Of a stretch of 64,000 nt of DNA, positions 33,661-42,556 are shown in pieces. The position numbers and the translations under genes were made by a program. The stretch is taken from NCBI RefSeq assembly GCF_040448305.1, contig NZ_CP148752.1, forward strand, positions 6,452,501 to 6,516,500. The letters are read 5' to 3'. Source of the stretch: Pseudomonas fluorescens (GTDB lineage: Bacteria > Pseudomonadota > Gammaproteobacteria > Pseudomonadales > Pseudomonadaceae). The first letter of the stretch is position 1. Every line of letters starts with the position of its first letter. The notes beneath the pieces were generated by a model, which did no database searches, had not been told where the DNA came from, and saw nothing but the letters and a program-made list of their open reading frames with translations.

Positions 33661-35004
33661 TTACAGCAGCGGGATCGAGTAGCTGACGATCAGGCGGTTT
33701 TCGTCCTGCGAACGCGTGTTCGGCAGGTCGGTGCGCCAGGTCGCGTTTTTCCACGCCAGGCCCAGGTTTTTCAGCGGACCTTCCTGAACGACGTAAGCCA
33801 GGCTCAAATCGCGCTCCCACTCGGAAGCACCATTGGCCGCCTCGCCACCCTTGGCGTTAACGGTATCGATATTGTCGCCGTGCAGGTACACCAGACCCGC
33901 CGTCAGGCCAGGTACGCCGACCTTGGCGAAGTCATAGGAGTAGCGTGCTAGCCAGGTATGCTCGCCGGCACGGCCGAACTTCTGGATTTGCGAGTCGGTG
34001 ATGGTGTAGTTCGACGAACCGTCGCCCTGGTTCAGCCAAGGGAAGTCACTGCTGCCGTTGCTGACCTGGTAACCGCCACCGAAGGTGTGACCGGCAACGG
34101 TGTACAGGAACAGGCCGCTGTACAGGTTGTTGTCGACCTTGCCTTTGCCATTGGCTGCACCACTGTAGTTGCCAGTGGTGAAGTACAGAGGGTCGTGACC
34201 GTTGGCACCGTCGTCGGAGCTGTTGAAGTAACGCAAGTCAGACTTCAACACGCCAGGGCCGATGGCCCAGTTGTGCACCAGACCCAGGAAGTGTTGCTTG
34301 TAGAACTCTTCCAGGTTGCCGTAGTAGTACTGGGCCGTCAGGTCCTTGGTGAGCTTGTAGTCACCGCCGGCATAAATGAATTTGTTGCTGTCGCGGCCTG
34401 TAGCGGATCGGCTGTTGGCGCCGGAGATAGACAACTGCTCGTTGTTGCTCGAGTTACGACCTTTTACCTGCTCGATCTGACCACCGATCAAGGTCAGGTC
34501 CTTGATGTCGCTCGAGGCGAGCTGGCCGCCCTGCCAGGTTTGCGGCAACAGACGACCGTCATTGGTCACGATCACCGGCAACTTTGGCTGCAAGGTACCC
34601 AGCTTCAGCTCGGTCTGGGAGATCTTGGCTTTGGCAGTCAAACCCAGGCTGGAGAAGTCATCAACCGCTTCGCCGTTGGACTTGCTCGGGAACACGGTGC
34701 CGCCGTACGAGTTGTTGCTCGCGCCGTTGGTGCCGCCACCGGAATCCAGTTTGACGCCCAACAGACCGATCGCATCGATACCGAAGCCGACGGTGCCCTG
34801 GGTGTAACCGGAGATGAAACGCAGATCGAAGCCTTGGCCCCATTCTTCGTTTTTGTTCGGGCCAGTGCCGTCACGGTAATCAGTGTTGATGTAGAAGTTA
34901 CGCAGCCCCAGTGTTGCCTTGCTGTCTTCGACAAAACCCGCGGCGCTTGCCTGCTGGGTCAAAACCCCGACGGCCACAGTCATGGCCAAGGTGGACTTGT
35001 TCAT
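33661..35004 (-). CDS. OprD family outer-membrane porin, sulfur-free mature protein
   Basis: The 447-residue protein has a signal peptide (ending QASA, about residue 21) and an OprD-type 18-strand barrel: GFVEDSKATLGLRNFYINTDYRD at the start (read in two parts), GFDLRFISGYTQGTVGFGIDA, RYSYDFAKVGVPGLTAG and the C-terminal IVSYSIPLL. I find no Met or Cys in the mature part (about 425 residues). With ssu, lsfA and tauA around it, this suggests a channel for sulfonates or sulfate esters made under sulfur limitation. It is not the carbapenem-uptake OprD itself; the substrate is inferred. Confidence 0.88.
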   Translation of the reverse strand: MNKSTLAMTVAVGVLTQQASAAGFVEDSKATLGLRNFYINTDYRDGTGPNKNEEWGQGFDLRFISGYTQGTVGFGIDAIGLLGVKLDSGGGTNGASNNSYGGTVFPSKSNGEAVDDFSSLGLTAKAKISQTELKLGTLQPKLPVIVTNDGRLLPQTWQGGQLASSDIKDLTLIGGQIEQVKGRNSSNNEQLSISGANSRSATGRDSNKFIYAGGDYKLTKDLTAQYYYGNLEEFYKQHFLGLVHNWAIGPGVLKSDLRYFNSSDDGANGHDPLYFTTGNYSGAANGKGKVDNNLYSGLFLYTVAGHTFGGGYQVSNGSSDFPWLNQGDGSSNYTITDSQIQKFGRAGEHTWLARYSYDFAKVGVPGLTAGLVYLHGDNIDTVNAKGGEAANGASEWERDLSLAYVVQEGPLKNLGLAWKNATWRTDLPNTRSQDENRLIVSYSIPLL

Positions 35005-35370
35005 GTTTCGCTCCTCTCGTTTCTAATTCTGATGTTCCTGGTCCCGAATCGATCGCCCGGGATCCTGAATGCGTAAATTCGCGGCAAACCGCCTGAGCCG
35101 GTCATTTGGCGGGCCGCAGGATACATGGCCTTAAAGCTAAAAAGAATTTATTGATGCTTTTTAATATCGTCTCGGAATATGACTTCCCACGACAGATCCG
35201 AGGTATCGGCGGCTAGGCCAATTCCTGAACCTGATCAACGGTCGAGGGACGAAACTGCCAAATCCGGGCTCAGGGATGAGTGTCGGACAGGCGCACTTTA
35301 AGCGGGATATTTAAAAACTAAAAAGAATAATAAATAATCATTAAAGATCATTATGGAATATAAAAAAACA
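35005..35370. promoter_or_regulatory. upstream region of the first oprD, with two CTAAAAAGAAT copies
   Basis: CTAAAAAGAAT occurs at 35137-35147 and again at 35318-35328, both on the plus strand, each within A/T-rich tracts. The rest of the gap has no supported gene. The first copy lies about 135 nt before the porin start. No classical -10/-35 pair is clear. Confidence 0.5.
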
Positions 35371-35375
35371 GACAA

Positions 35376-35404
35376 AAAAACCTCGCCAGCAGGCGAGGCT
35401 TTTT
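35376..35404. terminator. terminator downstream of the second oprD
   Basis: CCTCGCC (35381-35387) pairs with GGCGAGG (35392-35398), with an A-run before and a T-run after, so it can act on both strands. It follows the second porin stop by about 12 nt. Confidence 0.88.
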
Positions 35405-35415
35405 CAGAAGTCTTG

Positions 35416-36747
35416 TTACAGGAAGCTGTAGGTGTAGTTGAAGATCAGACGAGTCTGGTCAACATCAGGGTTGTTGGAGACTTCACTGCCACGGTAGACG
35501 CCATTACGCAGTGTTACGCCGAAACCTTTGAGAGCACCCTGCTGGATGGTGTAGTCGATCCGCATATCGCGCTCCCACTCGGACCCATCAGGGCCGCTGC
35601 CGTTGGTAGCCTTGATGTTGTCGCCATGCAGGTAGGCGATCGAAGTTTTCAGTCCCGGCACGCCCAGTCCGGCGAAGTCATAGGAGTACTGACCGAAGGT
35701 GGTGTTTTCACCGGCACGAACAAAGCCGTTGATCATGGCGTCGGTGAACAGGTAGAAGCTGGCGCCGCCGTTCCCTTCCGGACGGCCATTGCTATCAACC
35801 ACGTTGCCCTGGTTCAGGAAAACGAAACCGCCGTCATCGTTGACGCGCTGATGACCGAGCAGGAAGGCGTTGCCACCCAGGGTGTAGGTGAACATGGCGC
35901 TCCAGGTCTTGTTATCGACCTCGCCCGGGGTCTTGGCGAAACCGTTGTTGTTGTTGAAACGGAAACCCGGATCACCGTTCTTGCCGTCGGAGCTGCTGTC
36001 GAAGTAGCGAATATCAGTCTTGAAGGACTGGTTGGCGTCGATCGGAAAGACGTGAATCAAACCCAGGAAGTCCTGCTTGTAGTAGTCCTTCAGATTCGAG
36101 TGGTAGTACTGCAGGGTCAGGTCCTTGGTGACCTTCCAGTCGGCACCACCGTAGTAGAACTTGTTGCTGTCCTCTGTACCGCCCGCCACGGCCAGGCCGG
36201 TGGAGTTCGAAGAGGCGCGACCTGCCGAGTGCTCCAACTGACCTGCGTTGAAGGTCACGTTGTCGATTTCTTTCGAAGTGATGGTGCCACCGTCAAAGGT
36301 CTGTGGCAGCAGACGGCTGTCGTTCGCGACCAGGATCGGCAAGTTAGGTGCCAGAGCGCCACCCAGGTGGGCCTCGGTCTTCGAGAAGCGCGCCTTGACG
36401 TTGGCCGCCGCACGGCTCCATTCGTGTACGGCCGAACCATCGGTGTCGCTTGGGAAAAAGGTGTTGGCATCCGGATGGTGCCCCTTGCCGCCATCCAGGT
36501 GGATACCCAGCAGTGCCTGGGCGTCGATACCGAAGCCGACAGTACCTTGGGTGAAACCGGACAGATAATCGAATTTCAGGCCTTCCGCGGACTCTTTCTG
36601 ATCCGCACCGCCTTCACGGTTATCGTTGTTGTAATACATGGTCCGGGAACTGATGGACGCCTTGCTGTCCTCCAGGAAACCTGCGGCGCCTGCCTGCTGC
36701 GCCAAAACCCCAACGGCCACGGCCAAAGCCAAGGTGGACTTGTTCAT
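35416..36747 (-). CDS. OprD family outer-membrane porin
   Basis: The 443-residue porin has a signal peptide (ending AGA, about residue 22) and the same framework as its neighbour: AGFLEDSKASISSRTMYYNND, GFTQGTVGFGIDAQALLG, RLLPQTFDGG, YSYDFAGLGVPGLKTS and the final LIFNYTYSFL. It has four Met and no Cys in the mature part. The two porins are clearly related but diverged, so this is an old duplication. The loops differ in length (GKGHHPDAN insertion), implying distinct substrates. Confidence 0.88.
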   Translation of the reverse strand: MNKSTLALAVAVGVLAQQAGAAGFLEDSKASISSRTMYYNNDNREGGADQKESAEGLKFDYLSGFTQGTVGFGIDAQALLGIHLDGGKGHHPDANTFFPSDTDGSAVHEWSRAAANVKARFSKTEAHLGGALAPNLPILVANDSRLLPQTFDGGTITSKEIDNVTFNAGQLEHSAGRASSNSTGLAVAGGTEDSNKFYYGGADWKVTKDLTLQYYHSNLKDYYKQDFLGLIHVFPIDANQSFKTDIRYFDSSSDGKNGDPGFRFNNNNGFAKTPGEVDNKTWSAMFTYTLGGNAFLLGHQRVNDDGGFVFLNQGNVVDSNGRPEGNGGASFYLFTDAMINGFVRAGENTTFGQYSYDFAGLGVPGLKTSIAYLHGDNIKATNGSGPDGSEWERDMRIDYTIQQGALKGFGVTLRNGVYRGSEVSNNPDVDQTRLIFNYTYSFL

Positions 36748-37109
36748 TGTGTAGCTCCTCTCGATTCTAATTCTTGTATTCCTGGTCTCGAGTCGTCGCC
36801 CGAAATCCTAAGATGCGCGATTAGCGCCAGACCGTGACCCACAAGTCAATCGTAACCATGTGTGTCTACGACCATAGTCTAACCCCCGATTTTTTGGTCC
36901 CTGCCGGGTCATGAATTCGTCATGAACCTGAAAAGAATTACCCGCTTCTTTTCTAATACCGTTTAGGAATTTAGCGCTCAATTTCCAGATCCCCCAGAAC
37001 AGAGGGTTCGGCTCATAAGCTAATTCCTAAACGGTATTTATTTTTGCTTTTTTAGATCGATTAGTTTCTGACGCAATTCGGAAACAAATCCTTACCGAAA
37101 GGCAGCCCC
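36748..37109 (+). promoter_or_regulatory. oprD/tauA divergent promoter region with 17-bp inverted repeat
   Basis: AATACCGTTTAGGAATT (36955-36971) is repeated exactly inverted at 37022-37038, separated by 50 nt. A GAAAAGAATT motif (36930-36939) lies between it and the porin. The repeat sits about 70-155 nt before tauA, a plausible distance for an activator or a looping repressor. No gene is seen in the 362 nt. Confidence 0.6.
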
Positions 37110-38099
37110 ATGACGACCAAACGCGCACTATCCGGAGCAATTGTTACAGTTTGTATATCTCTCGCATTTTCTTTCACCGCCCAGGCGGCGAACCTCACCG
37201 TCGGCTATCAAACCGGAATCGACCCCAGCAAAGTCCCCCAGGCCGATGGCCTTTATGAAAAAACCATCGGCCAGCCCATCGACTGGCGGCGCTTCAACAG
37301 CGGCCCGGAAGTGGTCACGGCGATTGCCTCCGGCGATGTGCAAATCGGCAATCTCGGCTCCAGTCCGCTGGCCGCTGCCGCCTCGCGCAACCTGCCGATT
37401 GTCGCGTTCATCGTCTCGGCCCAGATCAATGCCGCCGAAGCGCTGGTGGTGCGCAATGGCAGCGGCATCGAAAAACCGCAAGATCTGATCGGAAAGACCA
37501 TCGCTACACCTTTCGTTTCAACCTCCCACTACAGCCTGCTTGGTGCGCTGAAGCACTGGGGCCTGGACAGTTCGAAAGTCAAAGTGGTGAACCTGCAGCC
37601 GGCGGAAATCGCGGCAGCCTGGAAGCGTGGTGATATTGATGGCGCGTTTGTCTGGTCGCCCGCCCTGGGGGAAATCCGCAAGACTGGCAAGACCCTGACC
37701 GACGCTGCGCAGGTGGGCCAATGGGGTGCGCCAACCTTTGAGGTCTGGGTAGCGCGTAAGGATTACGCCGAGAAGCACCCAGAGGTGGTGGCCAGATTCG
37801 CCAAGGTCACCCTCGACGCCTTTGCTGATTACGCAGCGCATAAAGCCAACTGGACGGTCGACTCGGAGCCGGTGCAGAAAATCGCCAAATTGACCGGTGC
37901 CAATGCCGCCGACGTGCCGGAGTTACTGGCCGGTTCTGCATTCCCGGATGCCAAGGCGCAACAGAGCGCCGCGCTGCTGGACGGCGGCACGGCCAAGGCC
38001 ATTGGTGAGACGGCGAAATTCTTGAAGGAGCAAGGGAAGGTGGAGACGGTGTTGCCGGATTATTCGCCGTATGTCAGCGCGAAGTTTGTCACTGAGTAA
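37110..38099 (+). CDS. tauA: taurine/sulfonate-binding periplasmic protein
   Basis: The 329-residue receptor has a signal peptide (about 1-26, FTAQA) and TauA motifs: LTVGYQTGIDPSKVPQADG, IDWRRFNSGPEVVTAIASGD, IGNLGSSPLAAAASR and GAFVWSPALGEI. I count no Met and no Cys in the mature protein. Normally tauA is followed by tauB, tauC and tauD; here the next gene is argA on the other strand. It may serve a transporter encoded elsewhere, or it may be what remains of a lost operon. The frame is intact. Confidence 0.9.
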   Translation: MTTKRALSGAIVTVCISLAFSFTAQAANLTVGYQTGIDPSKVPQADGLYEKTIGQPIDWRRFNSGPEVVTAIASGDVQIGNLGSSPLAAAASRNLPIVAFIVSAQINAAEALVVRNGSGIEKPQDLIGKTIATPFVSTSHYSLLGALKHWGLDSSKVKVVNLQPAEIAAAWKRGDIDGAFVWSPALGEIRKTGKTLTDAAQVGQWGAPTFEVWVARKDYAEKHPEVVARFAKVTLDAFADYAAHKANWTVDSEPVQKIAKLTGANAADVPELLAGSAFPDAKAQQSAALLDGGTAKAIGETAKFLKEQGKVETVLPDYSPYVSAKFVTE

Positions 38100-38120
38100 T
38101 TGCTGAAGGCTGCTGTGCGC

Positions 38121-38188
38121 CCATCGCGAGCAGGCTCGCTCCCACAGGGATACTCGGTCAACTGTGGGAGCGAGCTCGCTCGCGATGA
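38121..38188. repeat. REPIN with one altered arm
   Basis: The left arm is CGCGAGCAGGCTCGCTCCCA. The right arm reads GGGAGCGAGCTCGCTCGCGA, with CTCG in place of CTGC at the centre, so the pair is imperfect. It separates the convergent tauA and argA. Confidence 0.88.
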
Positions 38189-38199
38189 AAGCGACGCGG

Positions 38200-39498
38200 T
38201 CAGAGGGCTTTTTCGAAGATCTTCGAATTACGCTGATAGTTGTACAGCGACGCCCGCGCCGACGGCAGACGGTCAACGCTGCTCGGCACAAAACCACGCT
38301 CGCGGAACCAGTGCGCAGTGCGGGTGGTGAGCACGAACAAGGTTTTCAATCCCTGAGCCCGCGCGCGGTTTTCAATGCGTTCCAGCAGCTCATCACCGCG
38401 ACCGCCATGGCGATATTCCGGATTCACCGCCAGGCACGCCAGCTCACCGGTATCCGAATCGGCAATCTGATACAGCGCCGCGCAGGCGATGATCATGCCT
38501 TCGCGCTCAACCACACTGAACTGCTCAATCTCACGCTCCAGCACTTCGCGGGAACGGCGCACCAGGATGCCCTGCTCTTCCAGCGGGCTGATCAAATCCA
38601 GCAAACCACCGACGTCTTCAATGGCCGCTTCGCGCACCACTTCGAACTGCTCCTGCGCCACCAGCGTACCGCCACCGTCACGGGTGAACAGTTCGGTCAG
38701 CAGTGCACCGTTCTCGGCATAACTGACGATATGACTACGGGCCACACCGCCACGACAAGCTTCGGCAGCGGCATCCAACAGTTCCGCCTGATAGTTACTG
38801 CCCAGGCGCTGCAAATGCGCCGGCACCTGTTGCGGACGCAATTCGCGCACCAGACGCCCGTTTTCGTCGATCAAACCCAGTTCGGCGCCAAACAGCAGCA
38901 GCTTGTCCGCCCCCAGCTCGATGGCCGCTCGCGTGGCGACGTCTTCACAGGCCAGGTTGAAAATCTCCCCGGTCGGCGAGTAGCCCAGCGGCGACAGCAG
39001 CACAATCGAGCGCTCGTCCAGCAGACGGTTGATGCCCTTGCGGTCGACCCGGCGCACTTCGCCGGTGTGGTGATAGTCGACGCCTTCAAGCACGCCGATC
39101 GGCCGGGCCGTCACCAGGTTGCCGCTGGCTACCCGCAGGCGCGAGCCCTGCATCGGCGACGAAGCCATGTCCATCGACAGACGAGCCTCAATGGCAATGC
39201 GCAACTGGCCAACCGCGTCGATCACGCACTCCAGGGTCGCGGCATCGGTGATGCGCAAGCCGTGGTGGTAATGCGGGGTCAAGCCACGGGCCGCGAGGCG
39301 CGCTTCGATTTGCGGGCGGGAGCCGTGAACCAGCACTAGACGCACACCCAGGCTGTGCAACAGCACTAGGTCGTGGACGATATTGCCGAAATTCGGGTGT
39401 TCAACGCCGTCGCCGGGCAGCATGACGACAAAGGTGCAATCGCGGTGGGCGTTGATGTAAGGCGAAGCGTGACGAAGCCAATTGACGTATTCGGGCAT
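38200..39498 (-). CDS. argA: N-acetylglutamate synthase
   Basis: The 432-residue enzyme joins an amino-acid-kinase-like domain (about 1-290, with FVVMLPGDGVEH, LVLVHGSRPQIE and VLLSPLGYSPTGEIFNL) to a C-terminal GNAT acetyltransferase (ACAALYQIADSDTGELACLAVNPEYRHGGRGDELL in sections). It transfers acetyl from acetyl-CoA to glutamate, the first arginine step; the kinase-like part binds arginine for feedback. It lies downstream of argE in the same orientation, with 266 nt and a REPIN between. Confidence 0.96.
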   Translation of the reverse strand: MPEYVNWLRHASPYINAHRDCTFVVMLPGDGVEHPNFGNIVHDLVLLHSLGVRLVLVHGSRPQIEARLAARGLTPHYHHGLRITDAATLECVIDAVGQLRIAIEARLSMDMASSPMQGSRLRVASGNLVTARPIGVLEGVDYHHTGEVRRVDRKGINRLLDERSIVLLSPLGYSPTGEIFNLACEDVATRAAIELGADKLLLFGAELGLIDENGRLVRELRPQQVPAHLQRLGSNYQAELLDAAAEACRGGVARSHIVSYAENGALLTELFTRDGGGTLVAQEQFEVVREAAIEDVGGLLDLISPLEEQGILVRRSREVLEREIEQFSVVEREGMIIACAALYQIADSDTGELACLAVNPEYRHGGRGDELLERIENRARAQGLKTLFVLTTRTAHWFRERGFVPSSVDRLPSARASLYNYQRNSKIFEKAL

Positions 39499-39663
39499 GA
39501 ACCTGGGCCTGTAATAAATAGCAGCCGAAAAAAGGGCGAAACTGAAAACGCACAGCAGGCTGATGGTTATCGTCGGAACAGGCTTGGCGACACGCGCGCT
39601 CTCCTCATGAATACGGGTTTGGGTACCGGCAATTTATACGGCTTTGTCCGTTATGGCACGGAA

Positions 39664-39754
39664 CCTGTGGGAGCGAGCCTGCTCGCGAATACGGTGTGTC
39701 AGACACACAAGTATCAACTGGCACTCCCTTTTCGCGAGCAGGCTCGCTCCCACA
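39664..39754. repeat. REPIN
   Basis: CTGTGGGAGCGAGCCTGCTC and the complementary arm ending in CTCGCTCCCACA flank a loop rich in ACAC/GTGT that forms an extra inner hairpin. It lies 10 nt past the argE stop, between argE and argA. Confidence 0.9.
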
Positions 39755-39764
39755 TGGATTGCGT

Positions 39765-40934
39765 TCAATTGACAGGCACCGTGTTTTGCGCCGGTGTCAG
39801 GCAATAATGTTCGATCAACTGTCGTAATAGATGCACCGTAGGCTGCAAACGTGACATTTCGAGGTATTCCCCCGGCTGGTGGGCACAGGCGATATCACCC
39901 GGGCCAAGCACCAGCGTTTCACAGCCAAGGCGCTGAAGATAAGGTGCTTCGGTGCCGAACGCCACTGCTTCGGCGCTGTGACCGGTGAGCTTTTCGGCAA
40001 GGCGCACCAACTCGGCGTCCTCGGCCTGTTCGAAGGGCGGCACTTCGGGGAATAACGGCGCGTAGGTGATCTTCACCTGATGCCGCTCGGCAACCGGGTT
40101 GAGCTTCTGCAGGATCTCTGCACGCAAGACCTTGGGGTCCATGCCGGGCAACGGGCGCAGATCAAACTCCAGCGAACACTGGCCGCAGATGCGATTGGGA
40201 TTGTCGCCGCCATGGATGCAGCCGAAATTCATCGTTGGTGTCGGCACGCCGAACTGTGGATTGCGGAATTCGCGCTGCCACAACAGGCGCAGGCCACGCA
40301 GTTCACCGATCGCATCGTGCATGGCTTCCAGGGCGCTGTGGCCCAGGCGCGGGTCCGAGGAATGCCCGCTCTGCCCGAGGATGTCGATGCGCTCCATCAT
40401 GATGCCTTTGTGCATGCGGATCGGCTTGAGCCCGGTCGGCTCGCCGATCACCGCCGCCCGCCCCAGCGGTCGCCCCGCCTCGGCCAGCGCGCGGGCACCG
40501 GACATCGAACTTTCTTCATCGCAGGTGGCGAGAATCAGCAACGGCTGTTTGAACGGCTGATCGAGCAGCGGTTTGACCGCCTCGATGGCCAGGGCGAAAA
40601 AACCCTTCATGTCGCAACTGCCCAGGCCAATCCAACGACCGTCGACTTCAGTCAGCTTCAGCGGGTCGGTTTGCCACAGCGCGCCGTCGAACGGCACGGT
40701 GTCGCTGTGCCCGGCCAGCACCAGGCCGCCGGGGCCGGAGCCGAAACTGGCCAGCAGGTTGAACTTGCCGGGGCTGACCTGCTGGATCTCGCAGGTAAAG
40801 CCCAGCTCACCGAGCCACGTTGCCAGCAGATCGATGACCGGGCGGTTGGATTGATCGAGACTGGGCTGTGTGCAACTGACCGACGGTGCGGCGATCAACG
40901 CTGCGAATTGTTCTTTCATCGACGGCAATGGCAT
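39765..40934 (-). CDS. argE: acetylornithine deacetylase
   Basis: The 389-residue M20-family metallopeptidase has AGHSDTVPFDG (first metal His/Asp), GSCDMKGFFALAIEA (bridging Asp), ATCDEESSMSGARAL (Glu pair) and a dimerisation domain in the middle with HSSDPRLGHSALEA. It hydrolyses N2-acetylornithine to ornithine. Pseudomonads also carry the ArgJ transacetylase route, so ArgE may be a side path. The gene precedes argA in the same direction, as in P. aeruginosa. Confidence 0.93.
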   Translation of the reverse strand: MPLPSMKEQFAALIAAPSVSCTQPSLDQSNRPVIDLLATWLGELGFTCEIQQVSPGKFNLLASFGSGPGGLVLAGHSDTVPFDGALWQTDPLKLTEVDGRWIGLGSCDMKGFFALAIEAVKPLLDQPFKQPLLILATCDEESSMSGARALAEAGRPLGRAAVIGEPTGLKPIRMHKGIMMERIDILGQSGHSSDPRLGHSALEAMHDAIGELRGLRLLWQREFRNPQFGVPTPTMNFGCIHGGDNPNRICGQCSLEFDLRPLPGMDPKVLRAEILQKLNPVAERHQVKITYAPLFPEVPPFEQAEDAELVRLAEKLTGHSAEAVAFGTEAPYLQRLGCETLVLGPGDIACAHQPGEYLEMSRLQPTVHLLRQLIEHYCLTPAQNTVPVN

Positions 40935-41091
40935 CGCTGACTCCCGGCACCCGAATTGAGGTCCATCATAGAACCAACCGATGACAGGAATAAACCGTCT
41001 CGGCGCGTACTAACCTTGAGTCCTGTACACTGCACGACCTTGGCAGCCACACATTCCCCCGGCTGCGCTCCCGATCCTGGATTTTCCGGCC

Positions 41092-42459
41092 ATGCAGAAA
41101 GAAACCGAAATCAAACTCCGCGTCAGCCGCGAAACCCTCGCCGCCCTGCGCGAGCACCCGTTACTGAAAAAACGCAACAAAAGTGGCTGGGAACGCCGTG
41201 AGTTGATGAATCAGTACTTCGACACGCCCGAGCGCGACCTGGCCCAGGCCAAAGTCGCCCTGCGCCTGCGCAAGGATGGCGACGAAGTGATTCAGACCCT
41301 CAAGACCCGTGGCCAGAGCGTCGCCGGCTTGTCCGAGCGTAATGAATTCAACTGGCCCCTGCCCAAGGCCAAGCTCGACTTGAAGAAACTCGACGGCGAA
41401 TGCTGGCCCGAGGAACTGGCCGAGCTGGACAGGAAGACCCTGAAGCCGATCTTCACCACCGACTTCGTCCGCGAACGCGCAGAAATCGCCTGGGGTCGCG
41501 GCAAGACCAAAGTGGTCATCGAAGCCGCGCTGGACCTGGGTCACGTCGTGGTCGGCAAGCAGAAAGAAGAAATCTGCGAGCTGGAACTGGAACTGCGCGA
41601 AGGCGAACCGGCAGCCCTGCTGGAACTGGCCGCCGAGCTGGCCGAGAAACTGGCCCTGATGCCCTGCGACATCAGCAAGGCCGAGCGCGGTTATCGCTTG
41701 TACGACGCCCACAGCTATTCGTTGAGCCTGCCGGCGCCGCAGATCACCGCCGAAACGCCGCTGGACGATGCGTTCGCCGCGCTGAGCTGGCATTTGCTGG
41801 GCAGCAGCCAGCGTCTGGCCGAGCAGTATCGCTTCAACGGTCACTGGCGCCTGTTGCAGGACTGGGTCGAATGCCTCGCGGAAATGCGCGCGCTGATCAG
41901 CAGCCTGGGCCAGGCCGCACCACGCCAGTCGACCCACGATTTGCGTATCGCCCTCGATGCCTTGCTGGAAGACTGGCGCCCGCTGGTCCAGGCCGGCCTG
42001 GAAGATGAAGACGTGCGCAAAGCCGCGCCCGAGCAGTTCCTCGAAGAACTCGAAGACCCGCGCTGGGGCCTGTTCTCCCTGACCACCTCGCGCTGGCTGC
42101 TGGCCCGCACCTGGGCCGCCGACCGCAACACCCGTGGCAATCGCCAGGGCGCTGCGCAACTGGGCAGCTGGTTGCCGCGCCTGCTGGGCGAAGAAGCCAC
42201 TTCGTTGCAATTGCAGCGTTACCAGCAACAGCCGGAAGACCTGGCCGAGCAACTGCCGCGCATCGAACGCATCCAGGTGTGGCTGCACCATGCGCGTAAC
42301 GTGCTGGAGATCCCAGAAATGGATCGCCTCTACGGTGAGCTGAACAAGCTGGCGCAACTGGCCAACGAGTCGATCACCGACGAAGTCCTGGATGCGCGCA
42401 AGCAGCAGGCGATCGCGGTGTATCAGAACCGTGCCTGGAAAATGTTGCTGCGCCTGTAA
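41092..42459 (+). CDS. CYTH and CHAD domain-containing protein
   Basis: The 455-residue protein opens with the CYTH signature ETEIKL (E4, E6, K8) and continues with KVALRLRKDGDEVIQTLKT, IEAALDLGHV and CELELELREG, the tunnel of triphosphate-binding residues. A helical CHAD domain (about 210-455) has histidines and basic residues for polyphosphate binding: HDLRIALDALLEDW and WLHHARNVLEI. YgiF-type proteins hydrolyse inorganic triphosphate. It is divergent from argE. Substrate is assigned by family. Confidence 0.9.
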   Translation: MQKETEIKLRVSRETLAALREHPLLKKRNKSGWERRELMNQYFDTPERDLAQAKVALRLRKDGDEVIQTLKTRGQSVAGLSERNEFNWPLPKAKLDLKKLDGECWPEELAELDRKTLKPIFTTDFVRERAEIAWGRGKTKVVIEAALDLGHVVVGKQKEEICELELELREGEPAALLELAAELAEKLALMPCDISKAERGYRLYDAHSYSLSLPAPQITAETPLDDAFAALSWHLLGSSQRLAEQYRFNGHWRLLQDWVECLAEMRALISSLGQAAPRQSTHDLRIALDALLEDWRPLVQAGLEDEDVRKAAPEQFLEELEDPRWGLFSLTTSRWLLARTWAADRNTRGNRQGAAQLGSWLPRLLGEEATSLQLQRYQQQPEDLAEQLPRIERIQVWLHHARNVLEIPEMDRLYGELNKLAQLANESITDEVLDARKQQAIAVYQNRAWKMLLRL

Positions 42460-42467
42460 TACCGCAT

Positions 42468-42535
42468 TCGCGAGCAGGCTCGCTCCCACAGGATTTATGC
42501 GGTCCTTGTGGGAGCGAGCCTGCTCGCGAAGAGGC
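42468..42535. repeat. REPIN
   Basis: TTCGCGAGCAGGCTCGCTCC and GGAGCGAGCCTGCTCGCGAA flank a short 26-nt loop between the convergent CYTH/CHAD and Lrp-type genes. It begins 8 nt past the CYTH/CHAD stop. Confidence 0.92.
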
Positions 42536-42556
42536 CAGCACATTCACCGCAAAATC

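Noticed and set aside
33661..36747. The two OprD genes as a recent duplication
   Set aside because: They share framework motifs only. Loops, composition and Met content differ too much for a recent event.
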